Shown here: one piece after another, positions 33,447 to 43,132 of the stretch
Numbering within the stretch: the stretch's first letter is position 1
How the letters are laid out: every line of letters starts with the position of its first letter
Origin: Streptacidiphilus jeojiense
GTDB taxonomy: Bacteria > Actinomycetota > Actinomycetes > Streptomycetales > Streptomycetaceae
Reading direction: 5' to 3'
Assembly (NCBI RefSeq): GCF_000719095.1
Contig: NZ_JOEH01000013.1
Coordinates: forward strand, 1-64,000
DNA: 64,000 nucleotides
The notes under the pieces: model-generated
What the model saw: only the letters and a program-made list of their open reading frames with translations
What the model was told of the DNA's origin: nothing
Database searches by the model: none
Made by a program: the position numbers and the translations under genes

Positions 33447-34711
33447 GCTGTGACCTCTTTCATGACTGGCGCCTCGACGGCGGGCGGTTCGACAATGCTG
33501 AGTTCCGGGATGGGGAAGACCAGCCGGCCGCCCCAGGAGTGCACGAAGGACAACTGCTCGACCAGCTCGGCCCGCAGGTTCCACGGGAGGACGAGCACGT
33601 AGTCGGGCTTGTCGATGCCGATCTGCTCGGGCGACAGGATCGGGATGCGGGTGCCCGGGGTGAACCTGCCGTGCTTGTAGGGGTTGCGGTCGACCGTGTA
33701 CGGCAGCAGGTCGGGCCGGATGCCGCAGTGGTTGAGCAGGGTGTTGCCCTTGCCGGGGGCGCCGTAGCCGACCACCGTCCTGCCCTGGTCGGCCGCCTCG
33801 ATCAGGAACCGCAGCAGGTCCCTGCGCACCTTGGCCACCCGGGCCGAGAACTCGGTGTAGCCGGACAGCTCCTGCAGCCCGGCGGCCTTCTCCCGGGCCA
33901 GCACGTCGGACACGCGCTGGCTCGGCTCACCGGCCGCCTCGGCGGGCCGGGCCCACAGCCGGATCGAGCCGCCGTGGGTGGGCAGCAGTTCGACGTCCAC
34001 GAGCGCGAGCCCGCCGCTGGCCAGCGCCCGGATCGCGGACGCCACCGTGTAGTACTGGAAGTGCTCGTGGTAGATGGTGTCGTACTGGTTCTCCTCGATC
34101 AGGGTGAGCAGGTGCTGCACCTCGATGGAGACCCAGCCGTCGTCGGCGACCAGGGCCCGCAGCCCCTGGGTGAAGCCGACCACGTCGGGGATGTGCGCGT
34201 ACACGTTGTTGGCCACGACCAGGTCCGCCGGGCCGTGCTCGGCGCGGACGGCGGCGGCGACCTCGGGGCCCAGGAACTCGGTGAGCGTGGGCACCCCCGC
34301 CTCCCGTGCCGCAGCGCCCACGTTCACCGACGGCTCGATGCCCAGGCAGCGGATCCCGCGGTCCACCATGTGCCGGAGCAGGTACCCGTCGTTGCTGGCG
34401 ACCTCGACCGCGAAGGCGTCGGGGCCCAGGCCCAGCCGCTCCACGGCGCCGGCCACGAAGCTGCGCGCGTGCTCCACCCAGGAGGTCGAGTAGGAGGAGA
34501 AGTACGCGTACTGCGTGAACGTCTCCTCCGGCGTGATCAGCGGCGGGATCTGCGCCAGCCAGCACTCGGTGCAGACCCGCAGGTGCAGCGGGTAGGCCGG
34601 CTCCGGCTGGTCCAGTTGGTCCGCGGCGAGAAAGCTCTCGCACGGTGGGGTCGCCCCCAGGTCGACGACGCTCTCCAGCGCCGCCGAGCCGCAGAGTCGG
34701 CATCGTGTCAT
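33443..34711 (-). CDS. Sugar C-methyltransferase (zinc-binding, SAM-dependent)
   Basis: 422 residues. An N-terminal zinc-binding domain has two Cys pairs (CRLCGSAAL and VCTECWLAQ). A SAM-binding domain follows (VEVASNDGYLLRHMVDRG, LGIEPS), then the C-terminal domain VVGYGAPGKGNTLLNHCG. This order is that of NovU/TylC3-type enzymes that add a branched methyl to a keto deoxysugar. It implies a C-methylated sugar in the polymer. Confidence 0.87.
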   Translation of the reverse strand: MTRCRLCGSAALESVVDLGATPPCESFLAADQLDQPEPAYPLHLRVCTECWLAQIPPLITPEETFTQYAYFSSYSTSWVEHARSFVAGAVERLGLGPDAFAVEVASNDGYLLRHMVDRGIRCLGIEPSVNVGAAAREAGVPTLTEFLGPEVAAAVRAEHGPADLVVANNVYAHIPDVVGFTQGLRALVADDGWVSIEVQHLLTLIEENQYDTIYHEHFQYYTVASAIRALASGGLALVDVELLPTHGGSIRLWARPAEAAGEPSQRVSDVLAREKAAGLQELSGYTEFSARVAKVRRDLLRFLIEAADQGRTVVGYGAPGKGNTLLNHCGIRPDLLPYTVDRNPYKHGRFTPGTRIPILSPEQIGIDKPDYVLVLPWNLRAELVEQLSFVHSWGGRLVFPIPELSIVEPPAVEAPVMKEVTA

Positions 34712-35952
34712 CGCTTGCTCCCATTCGTGGTCGCGCGGGTGTCCCCGTCGCCGGACCGGGCCGCGATCGCCGCCCGGTATCCCTCCTCCAGACGCTCCAG
34801 TCCGACCGCCGGACTGAAGCCCTGCTCATATCGGCGCCGGGCCGCCTGACCCATTCGGGCCGCCGGACCGGACTCCGCGCCGCCGTCCGCCGTGATCCGG
34901 CGCAGGCACTCGGCGAGTGACGCGGCGTCACTGGGCTTGTGCAGCAACCCGGTCACCCCGTCCTCGACCAGTTCGACGAAGGCCCCGTGGCCGGCCGCGA
35001 CGGTCGGCACCCCGGCCGCCATCGCCTCCACGACCACCAGGCCGAACGCCTCCAGCCAGGTCGAGGGCGCCACCACGGCGACCGACCGGGCGACGACCTT
35101 GCGGCTCTCCGCCGGGTCGCACAGGCCGATGAACCGCACGTCGTCCCGGCCCGCGGTCCACTCGGCCACCTCCTGCTCCAGCGGCCCGGCACCGGCGACC
35201 ACCAGCGGCACACCGACACCGCCCGCCGCGGCGACCTCGTCCCAGGCGGCCATCAGCAGCCGCACCCCCTTGGCCTCGGCGAGTCGGCCCAGGTAGAGCA
35301 GGTGCTCGCCGGGGCCCTCGCGCACCGCGCCCGGTTCCGGGACGAAGTTGTGCTTCACCGTCAGCCGCTCGGGCGGCATGCCGGAGCGCACCAGGACGTC
35401 GCGCTGCGCCGCGGAGATGCAGAAGAAGCGGTCCACGCCGGACCACCAGCGCCGCCGGTTGACCGCCAGGCTGACCGCCAGCGGCACCGTCGCCAGCCGG
35501 GAGTCGCGGTAGCAGCCGTGCCGCACGGCGGGCAGCGGCAGCTTCGGTCCGACGCACTCGGTGCAGGGCCGGCCGTCCCGCTGCAGCGTGCCCGGCGCGC
35601 AGACCTGGGTGTAGTTGTGCAGCGTGGCGACGACCGGCACGCCGGCGTCGGCGCAGCCGGCCAGCACCGCCGGCGACAGCAGCGGGAAGACGTTGTGGAC
35701 GTGCACCACGTCCGGCCGCTCGGCGCGGAGCCGGGCGGCGAGCTCGGAGCGGACCGCCGGGTTCCACGGCACCAGCAGCGGCAGCGCGGCCTTGCCCGGC
35801 AGGGACCGGGCGGCGATGTCGTCGCTGCGCCGCTCGAACAGGTCGACCCGGTGGCCGGCCCCGCGCAGCAGCTCCAGCTCCTGGTCGACGACGTTGTTCT
35901 CCCCGCTCGGCTGCGCCGAGGAGTAGCGGTTGTGCACGACTAGGACATGCAT
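34708..35952 (-). CDS. Glycosyltransferase family 4
   Basis: 414 residues, GT-B fold. The N-terminal domain begins MHVLVVHNRYSS, with GENNVVDQE; the C-terminal domain has LLYLGRLAEAKGVRLLMAAW and the EAFGLVVVEAMAAGVPTVA segment (E-x7-E) that binds the donor phosphate. An internal cysteine pair (PCTECVGPKL) sits in the acceptor-side loop. It adds one sugar of the repeat unit. The start lies two bases beyond the polymerase stop and its own stop overlaps the methyltransferase start. Confidence 0.88.
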   Translation of the reverse strand: MHVLVVHNRYSSAQPSGENNVVDQELELLRGAGHRVDLFERRSDDIAARSLPGKAALPLLVPWNPAVRSELAARLRAERPDVVHVHNVFPLLSPAVLAGCADAGVPVVATLHNYTQVCAPGTLQRDGRPCTECVGPKLPLPAVRHGCYRDSRLATVPLAVSLAVNRRRWWSGVDRFFCISAAQRDVLVRSGMPPERLTVKHNFVPEPGAVREGPGEHLLYLGRLAEAKGVRLLMAAWDEVAAAGGVGVPLVVAGAGPLEQEVAEWTAGRDDVRFIGLCDPAESRKVVARSVAVVAPSTWLEAFGLVVVEAMAAGVPTVAAGHGAFVELVEDGVTGLLHKPSDAASLAECLRRITADGGAESGPAARMGQAARRRYEQGFSPAVGLERLEEGYRAAIAARSGDGDTRATTNGSKR

Positions 35953-35954
35953 GA

Positions 35955-37292
35955 TCAGGCCACCTCCAGTTCCGGTCCCTCGGTTGCGGTGCGCATCGCC
36001 TCCCGGGAGCGGGGCAGCGTGAGTCGCCGTCGGCGGCCCTGGGGCGCCGGTATGGGTACGGCTTCGGCGGGCGCGACCAGCAGTGAGGCGGCCACGGCCA
36101 GGTGCAGCAGGTACGGGGAGGCGTCGCCCAGCCCGACCTCGGTGTACGAGGCGATCACGCAGTAGCTGATCAGGAAGATGGCGCAGGCCCGCGGCAGCGA
36201 CGGCGGCCGCAGCAGTGCGATGCCGCCCAGCACCAGGACGATCGCCGCGACCAGGGCGACGCCGAGCAGGCCCTGTTCGTGGAAGATGGCCAGCCAGCTG
36301 TCGTCGATCGGCAGGCCGCCGTACGACTTGTCGCCCAGGCCCACGCCGAAGATGTCCTGCGAGACGGTCCTGGGGGCGCTCAGCAGGGCGTCCCAGACCT
36401 TGGCCCGGCCGGTGAGGCTGGCGAAGTTCTCCTGGCTCTGACCGCGCAGGAACCAGGTCTGCAGCGCCGAGCTGAACCCGATCGCGGCCACCAGCGCGAG
36501 CACCACCACCCAGGAGAAGAACCGGCGGGCGGCCCCGCTGGTCAGGATGAGCGAGCTGATCGCCAGCGCCAGCCCGATGAGCAGGCCGAGGGTGGCGGTC
36601 CGGGTGTGGGTCAGCGCCAGCAGCACGAACGACGGCACGATGATCACCGCCGCACCGGTCTTGGTGGTCCGCCGTCCCACCGCGAGCAGCACGGTGAGCC
36701 CGATGATCACTGCGGCGTACTGGCCGATCTGAGGCGGCGTCAGCGGCCACAGGTCGCCGACCAGCCGGCCGCCGTAGAGGCCGGGCAGCGCCGCCCCCGG
36801 TGAGATGACCAGACCGGCCGCCACCGGCATGAGCACCAGGAAGTACATCCGGATGTGGTGTCTCACGAAGGTCAGACTGCCGTCCCACCAGCGGCTCAGC
36901 AGCCACAGCGCGCCGACGAAGAGCAGCAGCCGGAAGCAGCGGAACAGCGAGCCGTACCCGGACTCCAGCCGTGCACTGGAGACCACGCTCGCCACCAGCA
37001 GCAGGGAGAGCAGCAGCATGTAGGCGCTGGGGCGGATCCGCAGCCGCAGGTTGACCGTGAGCGCCAGCACGAACGCGGTGACCAGCGCGCCCATGGTGAC
37101 CGCCTGGATGAGCGAGCGGGGCAGCGGGACGATGGTCTTCGCCCCGGCCGAGCCCAGCGTGTTGAGGATCAGCAGGCCCCAGGCCGTCCCGACCAGCTTC
37201 GGCGGTTCGGCGGGGCGCCGACCGGTGTCCAGCTCCGCGCCGTTGTCGTCCGGCTCCTGCGGCGTGCCGCTGCGCATCAGGTCCAGGCCCAT
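35955..37292 (-). CDS. O-antigen ligase/polymerase family protein (Wzy-like)
   Basis: 445 residues with about eleven transmembrane helices. A large outside loop precedes the RTATLGLLIGLAL helix, which corresponds to the Wzy_C/O-antigen ligase core (the TxSR region), and FGVGLGDKSYGGLPIDDSWL resembles the conserved HN..L-type loop. It would polymerise flipped repeat units. ATG 37292 follows the upstream stop by one base; GTG 37301 is an alternative that overlaps it. Confidence 0.8.
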   Translation of the reverse strand: MGLDLMRSGTPQEPDDNGAELDTGRRPAEPPKLVGTAWGLLILNTLGSAGAKTIVPLPRSLIQAVTMGALVTAFVLALTVNLRLRIRPSAYMLLLSLLLVASVVSSARLESGYGSLFRCFRLLLFVGALWLLSRWWDGSLTFVRHHIRMYFLVLMPVAAGLVISPGAALPGLYGGRLVGDLWPLTPPQIGQYAAVIIGLTVLLAVGRRTTKTGAAVIIVPSFVLLALTHTRTATLGLLIGLALAISSLILTSGAARRFFSWVVVLALVAAIGFSSALQTWFLRGQSQENFASLTGRAKVWDALLSAPRTVSQDIFGVGLGDKSYGGLPIDDSWLAIFHEQGLLGVALVAAIVLVLGGIALLRPPSLPRACAIFLISYCVIASYTEVGLGDASPYLLHLAVAASLLVAPAEAVPIPAPQGRRRRLTLPRSREAMRTATEGPELEVA

Positions 37293-37293
37293 C

Positions 37294-38874
37294 TCAACCA
37301 CCGGCCTTGGGGGCGAAGGTGCTGCCCGTGTCCTGCCGGTACGGCGCCGCCTGCCACTGCCCGGTGTTCAGCACCACGCCCTGGTCGTGGGCGACGAAGC
37401 TCCACGGTCCGCTGTAGGTGTTGTCGTACCAGCGGTTCTGCTGGTCGAAGGTGATCGCCTGCGCCACCGGGTCGCCCTTGTACGGCGACCAGTCCGGATA
37501 GCTGCCGTAGTTGGACAGCACCGCCATCCGGCCGCACAGGCCCGCGCAGCCGGCGGTGGACCCGCTCTGCACGAAGCGGTTGTCGTGGATGTCCACCCGT
37601 TGGGTCTTCCAGCGGCAGTCGGAGTAGAGCGGTGCGTGGGCGATGGCCGGCTGGGCGCAGGTCTTGAGGTCCGGCACCAGCAGGGTGCAGTCACCCGACG
37701 AGGTGTTGGCCGGGCTGTTGCAGAACCGGTCGGCGTTCTCCCACAGGGTGATCCCGGACCAGTTGTCCGTCAGCACGTTCCCGTAGATGTCGATCCGGGT
37801 GGTACGGGCCTTGATCCGGGGTTCGCCGCCGGACTCCGACAGGTAGACGGTCCCGTAGGGGAAGTCGTCGCCGCCGGCGGCGGCCGTCCGCCCCTCGACC
37901 AGTTCGTTCCGCCGGATCGTGTTGTACCGGATGACCGCGTTGTAGCTGGCCTCGTAGATCAGCGCGGCACCGTCGTTGTTCTCGATGACGTTGTCCTCGA
38001 TAAGGAAGTCGTTGTTGTTGGTGTCCGCCCACAGCCCGGTGCCGCGGTTGTCGTGCACCCAGTTGCCGGTGATGTCGGCGCCGTTGACGGCCCAGAACTT
38101 GACGCCTCCGCTGCAGCCGCAGTCCGGCTGGCGCCGCTCCCAGTCGCCGGTGTTGTTGCCGGTGATCTCGTCGCCCTGGAGCACCAGACCGGTGAGGGCG
38201 CCGTCGCCCTTGTAGGCGTTCATGCCGTACTGGCCGTTGCGGCGCAGGCAGCTGGAGCGGACCTGCTCGCGGGCGCCGGCCATCAGCCCGGCGCCGGAGT
38301 TGTCCTGGACGGTGGTGTGCTCGATCACCCAGCCGTCGGCGGAGTCGTGGTTGACCACGCCCTCGTCCTGCGGCGCGGCGAAGTGCTGGACGGTCAGATA
38401 GCGGATGCTGACGTCGGCGGCGCTGCCGCCGAAGGCGGTCTGGTTGACGTTCTGGCCGTCGAGCACCGCGCCCGGCGCGCCGACGTAGACGTCCCCGTCC
38501 TTGGGGACGACCTGGTCGAAGGCGCCGGACCCGAGCCGGTGGGTACCCGGTCGGAGCCAGAAGGTGGTGTGCGGGGGGCTGTTCACGGTCTTCGTGACCA
38601 GGTCGCCGACGACCGCGGGGTCGACCGTCACCGCCCCCGCCGGCGCCGTGGCCGGCCCGGCCGGGATCCGGTCGCACACCGGGGTCGCCGACGCCGGCGC
38701 CACCCCGGCGGGCTCGGAGGTGGGTACGGCGGTCGGCGCGGCGGACGTTCCGACGGACGGCGCGCCGGTCGGCGCCACCTGGACGTCAGGTGTCCCCCCG
38801 CAGCCGGCGATCGTCAGCAGGGCCGTCGCCGACAATGCCGCCGACCACGCCCAGTGCCGCAACTTCCCCCCCAC
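37294..38874 (-). CDS. Right-handed beta-helix lipoprotein, putative polysaccharide-modifying enzyme
   Basis: 526 residues from GTG 38874, with GGGAG eight bases upstream. The signal peptide ends in the lipobox LTIAGC, then an Ala/Pro/Thr linker, and a parallel beta-helix of about 400 residues rich in N-x-I/V turns (NNDFLIEDNVIENNDGAALIY; VHDNRGTGLWADTN). Such folds occur in polysaccharide lyases, hydrolases and mannuronan C5-epimerases. Lying between Wzy and a heparinase-like gene, it may modify or trim the exported polymer at the membrane surface. Catalytic residues cannot be assigned by eye. Confidence 0.8.
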   Translation of the reverse strand: MGGKLRHWAWSAALSATALLTIAGCGGTPDVQVAPTGAPSVGTSAAPTAVPTSEPAGVAPASATPVCDRIPAGPATAPAGAVTVDPAVVGDLVTKTVNSPPHTTFWLRPGTHRLGSGAFDQVVPKDGDVYVGAPGAVLDGQNVNQTAFGGSAADVSIRYLTVQHFAAPQDEGVVNHDSADGWVIEHTTVQDNSGAGLMAGAREQVRSSCLRRNGQYGMNAYKGDGALTGLVLQGDEITGNNTGDWERRQPDCGCSGGVKFWAVNGADITGNWVHDNRGTGLWADTNNNDFLIEDNVIENNDGAALIYEASYNAVIRYNTIRRNELVEGRTAAAGGDDFPYGTVYLSESGGEPRIKARTTRIDIYGNVLTDNWSGITLWENADRFCNSPANTSSGDCTLLVPDLKTCAQPAIAHAPLYSDCRWKTQRVDIHDNRFVQSGSTAGCAGLCGRMAVLSNYGSYPDWSPYKGDPVAQAITFDQQNRWYDNTYSGPWSFVAHDQGVVLNTGQWQAAPYRQDTGSTFAPKAGG

Positions 38875-38908
38875 GTGCCCACTCCCTAGCTGTGTGCGAA
38901 CTACCGGC

Positions 38909-40870
38909 CTAACAGGTGAACGTGAGCACCGTGGTGAACCCCTCCCCTTCGTCCACGTCACCGGTGCCGACCAGCACCGTGGCGGGCTGTCTGCGCCCGA
39001 AGCCGGGGGAGTACCAGCCCAGCGGTGGGTCGGTCTCACCGCGGTGCGCCTGCCAGTCGAGCTGCCCGGGCAGGTCGAGCACCGCGGAGCGGTCCTCGCC
39101 GTCGACGGTCCAGCTGAGCACGGCCTGGCTCCCCACCAGTTCCGCGGCGACAGCCGGACCGAGGTGGAACGCCAGCTTCGCGGCCCGGCGCGGGCCCTGC
39201 ACCTCGTCGACGATCAGCAGTTGCCGGTCGGCGGCGGTCAGTTCGACCCGGCGGCGGTGCACGGAGCCCCGGTAGCCGTCGTGCTCGGCACTCCAGCGGG
39301 TGACTCCTGCATCGGCCGTGCCGTCAGCCGCGTCGGCGGTCAGCACCCGGCTGCGGGCGTGCCGGGTCCACAGGAACGGGCCGCCGGAGCCGGACTGGTC
39401 GGCGCCGTCCAGCTGCAGGGTGTTGTGGCCCAGCGTCGACCGGAAGTACTGCCGCCACTCGGGCTGCCCGTGGTAGCAGTAGGTCCCCGGGTCGGCCAGC
39501 ACGTCCACCCCGTCGTGCCGGACCTCCACCGACAGCGCGTCGGCGTGGGCGTGCGCGGCGATGGACAGGAAGCCGTGCGGACCGCCGTCGCAGCGGCACC
39601 AGATCTCCTCCGGACCGCGCAGCACGGTCAGGCCCGCGTCGGCGAAGTGGTCCGGTCGCCGGGTCGGGCGGACCGCCGCCGATTCGGTGCGCCGGACCAG
39701 CGCGGCCAGCAGCGGGGTGCGCACATCGGTGCCGGTCACCGCGGGCCACCAGTCGAGCCGGCCGAACACGGCGTCCCCGGTGGCCAGCAGCGAGGACCAG
39801 CGGTCCGTCCCTGCGCCGTCCACCACCAGGCCGTAGCCGTCGTCGGCGTCGCCCTGGCGCGGCGGGCGCAGCCGGTTGTCCACGACGGCCGCCAGCGCGT
39901 CGGTCATCCGCAGCAGCACCAGCCGGACCGACGCCGGGACCGGCACCTCGGCGGCGTCCGCCTCGGCCAGCGCGGCCAGGCCGAGCTCCAGCACCAGTCC
40001 GTGGTACTCGCTGGCCAGTTCGCGGTTGATCCCCGAGTCGAAGGTGTTGCTGCGCAGGTGCCGCTCCAGCGACCGCAGCGCGTCGTCCCGCCAGCGCTCC
40101 GATTCCGGGAACCAGCCGAACGCGCAGGCCCCGGCGAACTGACCGGCGGCCTCGGCGATGACGTGGTTGTTGGCCGAGGAGCCCCGGCTGGGGAAGGCGG
40201 CCAGCCAGCGCTGGTGGTGCCAGATCTGCCGCAGCGCCACCGGGTTGGACTCGAACAGCGCGGACGCGCCCGCCCATCCTTCGAGCAGGCGGCGGACCCA
40301 GACCCAGGACAGCAGCCGGATGCCCAGCTCGATGCCGCTGGTCCAGTGCACCCCGCGCAGCGGCGGGTTGACGTCCCACCAGGACCGCAGGTGTTCGGCC
40401 ACCCGCTCGGCGTAACGGTCCTCGCCGGTGACCGCATAGGCGGCGGCGAGCACGGTCAGGTGGTGGTGCCGGGACAGCTCCCAGATCTGCTTGATGTCCC
40501 CGACCGCCTCCTCGTCGCGGTAGGGCACGTCGAAGGCGTAGCCCGAGGGGGCGCGGCGCCCGGTCTTCGGGTCGAACCACCAGTCCGGGGCGGTCAGGTC
40601 GTCGCGGACCACTCCGAAGTACTCGGCATGACCGTCCATCAGCCGGTCCGCCTCGGCGACCAGGCGTTTGGCGGCGTCCGGCGGCACGGCGGCGAGGGTG
40701 CCGGCGGGCAGCACCGCGGTGAACCGGGCGCCGGCCACGCCCGGGGTGTCGGGCAGCCCGGACCGCCAGCGCCGGCGGCGCACCGTGTCGGCCACCCGGC
40801 CGCCGACCTCCTGCGGCCCCATCCGGGACAGCCGGCGGAGGTACCAGCCTGCGGACGTGGCCCCGCTCAT
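38909..40870 (-). CDS. Heparinase II/III family lyase
   Basis: 653 residues. A helical alpha/alpha-toroid fills about residues 90-350 (DIKQIWELSRHHHLTVLAAAY, SSANNHVIAEAAG with the catalytic Asn-His region), followed by the beta-sheet half with AHAHADALSVEVRHDGVDVLADPGTYCY. These are the conserved blocks of heparinase II/III and alginate-lyase-like enzymes that cleave uronic-acid glycans by beta-elimination. No signal peptide is visible, so export or cytosolic use is uncertain. It overlaps the preceding fused oxidoreductase by four bases. Confidence 0.87.
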   Translation of the reverse strand: MSGATSAGWYLRRLSRMGPQEVGGRVADTVRRRRWRSGLPDTPGVAGARFTAVLPAGTLAAVPPDAAKRLVAEADRLMDGHAEYFGVVRDDLTAPDWWFDPKTGRRAPSGYAFDVPYRDEEAVGDIKQIWELSRHHHLTVLAAAYAVTGEDRYAERVAEHLRSWWDVNPPLRGVHWTSGIELGIRLLSWVWVRRLLEGWAGASALFESNPVALRQIWHHQRWLAAFPSRGSSANNHVIAEAAGQFAGACAFGWFPESERWRDDALRSLERHLRSNTFDSGINRELASEYHGLVLELGLAALAEADAAEVPVPASVRLVLLRMTDALAAVVDNRLRPPRQGDADDGYGLVVDGAGTDRWSSLLATGDAVFGRLDWWPAVTGTDVRTPLLAALVRRTESAAVRPTRRPDHFADAGLTVLRGPEEIWCRCDGGPHGFLSIAAHAHADALSVEVRHDGVDVLADPGTYCYHGQPEWRQYFRSTLGHNTLQLDGADQSGSGGPFLWTRHARSRVLTADAADGTADAGVTRWSAEHDGYRGSVHRRRVELTAADRQLLIVDEVQGPRRAAKLAFHLGPAVAAELVGSQAVLSWTVDGEDRSAVLDLPGQLDWQAHRGETDPPLGWYSPGFGRRQPATVLVGTGDVDEGEGFTTVLTFTC

Positions 40871-43095
40871 CGCGTCCGCTCCGACGACTCCGAGGGCTCC
40901 GACGCCTGCAACGTCACCGGGGCGCCGGCGGCCAGGCTGGCCTGCACGGCGAAGGTGGCAGCGGTGGTGGCGACCAGCGACTCCAGCGGCACCGGCATCG
41001 GCCCCCCGGTCCGCACGGCCGTCAGGAACGCGTCCAGCTCGGCGCGCTGGCCCTTGTCCTTGGCCTTGGGCAGCCGCGAGCTGACCCACCGCTTGCGGCC
41101 GTACACCGAGGCGCGGACGAAGTCGTCGAGCCGCAGCACCTGCCCGTCCGCGATCAGGTCCAGCGTCTCCTTGGGGAAGCCGGGCGCGCCGTTGGAGACG
41201 TAGCTGATGGTCGCGGTGGACCCGCCCGGGTAGCGCAGCACCACCTGGAGGTCCTCGTTGCCGGGCGTGGTGAGCGCGTACACCGAGACCGGGTCGGCCC
41301 CCAGCAGCCAGCTGGCCGTGTCGATGAAGTGCCCGCCCTCGCCCTCGAAGCGGGTGCCCTCGGTGTCCTGCCGCAGGTACCAGCTGCCGTGCTCCAGCCG
41401 GCCCGCGTTGACCAGGTAGCGCAGGCTGGCCGGACCCGTCGGGGCGCCGAACCGGCCCTTGGCCTCCTGCAGCAGCGGCGCGAACCGGCGGTTGAAGCCC
41501 ACCTGCAGCCGGTCGTTGCCGGACTCCTCGACCGCCTTGAGCACGCCGGCCAGCTCGTCCCCGGTGAGCGCCAGCGGCTTCTCCACGAAGACGGTCTTCC
41601 CGGCCCGCAGCGCCCGTTCGGTCAGCGCGGCGTGCGAGCTGTGCCGGGTGGCCACGAACACCGCGTCGACGGACGCGTCGTCCAGCACCGCGTCGAGGTC
41701 GGTGGTCGCCTCGGCGAAGCCGAACTTGCGCTGCGCGTTGGCGGCGGACAGCGCCGTCGTGGTGACCACGGTGGCCAGCTCGACGCCCTCGCGCCGGGCC
41801 AGGTGCGGCAGCAGCATCGACGTCGCGTAGTTCCCGGCGCCGATGAACGCCAGCCGCACCGTCGCCTTGGCCGGCCGGGCCGGTGCGGGGCGCGCGGCGG
41901 CCACCGCCGGCAGACCGACCACGGGCGCGGCCACCTCCTCAGCTTCGGGGACTGCCGCCTCGGGGGCTGCGGCATCGAGATACTGGAACAGCACCGCCAC
42001 GGCCTTCAGGCCGCCGTCCTTCAGCAGTTGGTAGGTCTCGACGGCGTCGTCGAAGTCGGCGACCTTGGAGACCAGCGGCTCCACGTCGACGCTGCCCCGG
42101 GCCAGCAGGTCGAGGAAGCAGGCCAGGTTGCGGCGCTCGGTCCAGCGCACATAGCCGATCGGGTAGTCCCGGCCGTCGAGCTCGTACCCGGGGTCGTAGC
42201 GGCCGGGGCCGTACGAGCGGGAGAACCGGACGTCCAACTCCTTCTCGTAGTAGGCGTTCCAGGGCAGGTCCAGGCGGCACTTGCCGATGTCGACGATCCG
42301 GCCGCGGTCCCGGCTCAGCTGGGCGGCCAGCTCGACCGGCTGGTTGCTGCCGCCGCCAGCCGCCAGGTACACCTGGTCCACGCCGTGACCGTCGGTGAGC
42401 TCGGCGACCGCGGTCGCCACGGCGGCGGAGGCGGGATCGCCGCAGGCCGCCGCGCCCAGCCGCTCGGCGAGCTCGCAGCGGGTCGGGTCCGGGTCCACCC
42501 CGACCACGCGGACGCCCGAAGCGGCCAGCAGCTGCACCACCAGCTGCCCGATCAGCCCCAGACCGATGACCAGCGCCACCTCGCCGAGCTGCGGCTCGCC
42601 CTGACGGACGCCCTGCATCGCGATCGACCCGACGGTGCCGAAGGCGGCGTGCCGCGGCGCGAGGCCGTCCGGCACCCGGGCGTAGAGGTTCTTCGGCACC
42701 CAGTTCAGTTCGGCGTGCAGCGCGAACTCATTGCCGGCGCAGGCCACCAGGTCGCCGACGGCCACGTCGTCGATGCCGGCGCCGACCTGCTCGACCACCC
42801 CGCACAGCGAGTAGCCCAGCGGGGTGTAGGAGTCCAGCTTGTTGATCACCTTGCGGTAGGTGGCGCCCAGCCCGTTGGTGGCCACGCTCTGCATGACCTT
42901 GGCGACCTGGTCGGGACGCGAGCGGGCCTTGCCCACCATCGACATGCCGGCCTCGGAGACCTTCATCATCTCGGTGCCGGTGGATATCAGCGAGTAGAGG
43001 CTCCGGACCAGCACACCGCCTGGCTTGCACCCCGGTACCGGCACGTCGAGCAGCGCCAGCTCACCGCTCTTGTAGTTCTGCACAACCTGCTTCAC
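40867..43095 (-). CDS. Bi-domain oxidoreductase: Zn-type dehydrogenase fused to Gfo/Idh/MocA
   Basis: 742 residues from GTG 43095. Residues about 1-370 are a medium-chain dehydrogenase (cofactor motif LVIGLGLIGQLVVQLLAASG). After an Ala/Pro-rich linker (about 370-410), residues about 412-735 are a Gfo/Idh/MocA domain (LAFIGAGNYATSMLLPHL; VFVEKPLALT). The same fusion travels with AsnB-type and heparinase-type genes in other bacterial EPS clusters. It probably performs two redox steps on an activated sugar, such as oxidation-reduction for epimerisation. Substrate unknown. Confidence 0.85.
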   Translation of the reverse strand: MKQVVQNYKSGELALLDVPVPGCKPGGVLVRSLYSLISTGTEMMKVSEAGMSMVGKARSRPDQVAKVMQSVATNGLGATYRKVINKLDSYTPLGYSLCGVVEQVGAGIDDVAVGDLVACAGNEFALHAELNWVPKNLYARVPDGLAPRHAAFGTVGSIAMQGVRQGEPQLGEVALVIGLGLIGQLVVQLLAASGVRVVGVDPDPTRCELAERLGAAACGDPASAAVATAVAELTDGHGVDQVYLAAGGGSNQPVELAAQLSRDRGRIVDIGKCRLDLPWNAYYEKELDVRFSRSYGPGRYDPGYELDGRDYPIGYVRWTERRNLACFLDLLARGSVDVEPLVSKVADFDDAVETYQLLKDGGLKAVAVLFQYLDAAAPEAAVPEAEEVAAPVVGLPAVAAARPAPARPAKATVRLAFIGAGNYATSMLLPHLARREGVELATVVTTTALSAANAQRKFGFAEATTDLDAVLDDASVDAVFVATRHSSHAALTERALRAGKTVFVEKPLALTGDELAGVLKAVEESGNDRLQVGFNRRFAPLLQEAKGRFGAPTGPASLRYLVNAGRLEHGSWYLRQDTEGTRFEGEGGHFIDTASWLLGADPVSVYALTTPGNEDLQVVLRYPGGSTATISYVSNGAPGFPKETLDLIADGQVLRLDDFVRASVYGRKRWVSSRLPKAKDKGQRAELDAFLTAVRTGGPMPVPLESLVATTAATFAVQASLAAGAPVTLQASEPSESSERTR

Positions 43096-43132
43096 GTGAA
43101 CTCCTAGGTCTTCTGCGCCGTTTCCTACGCGG

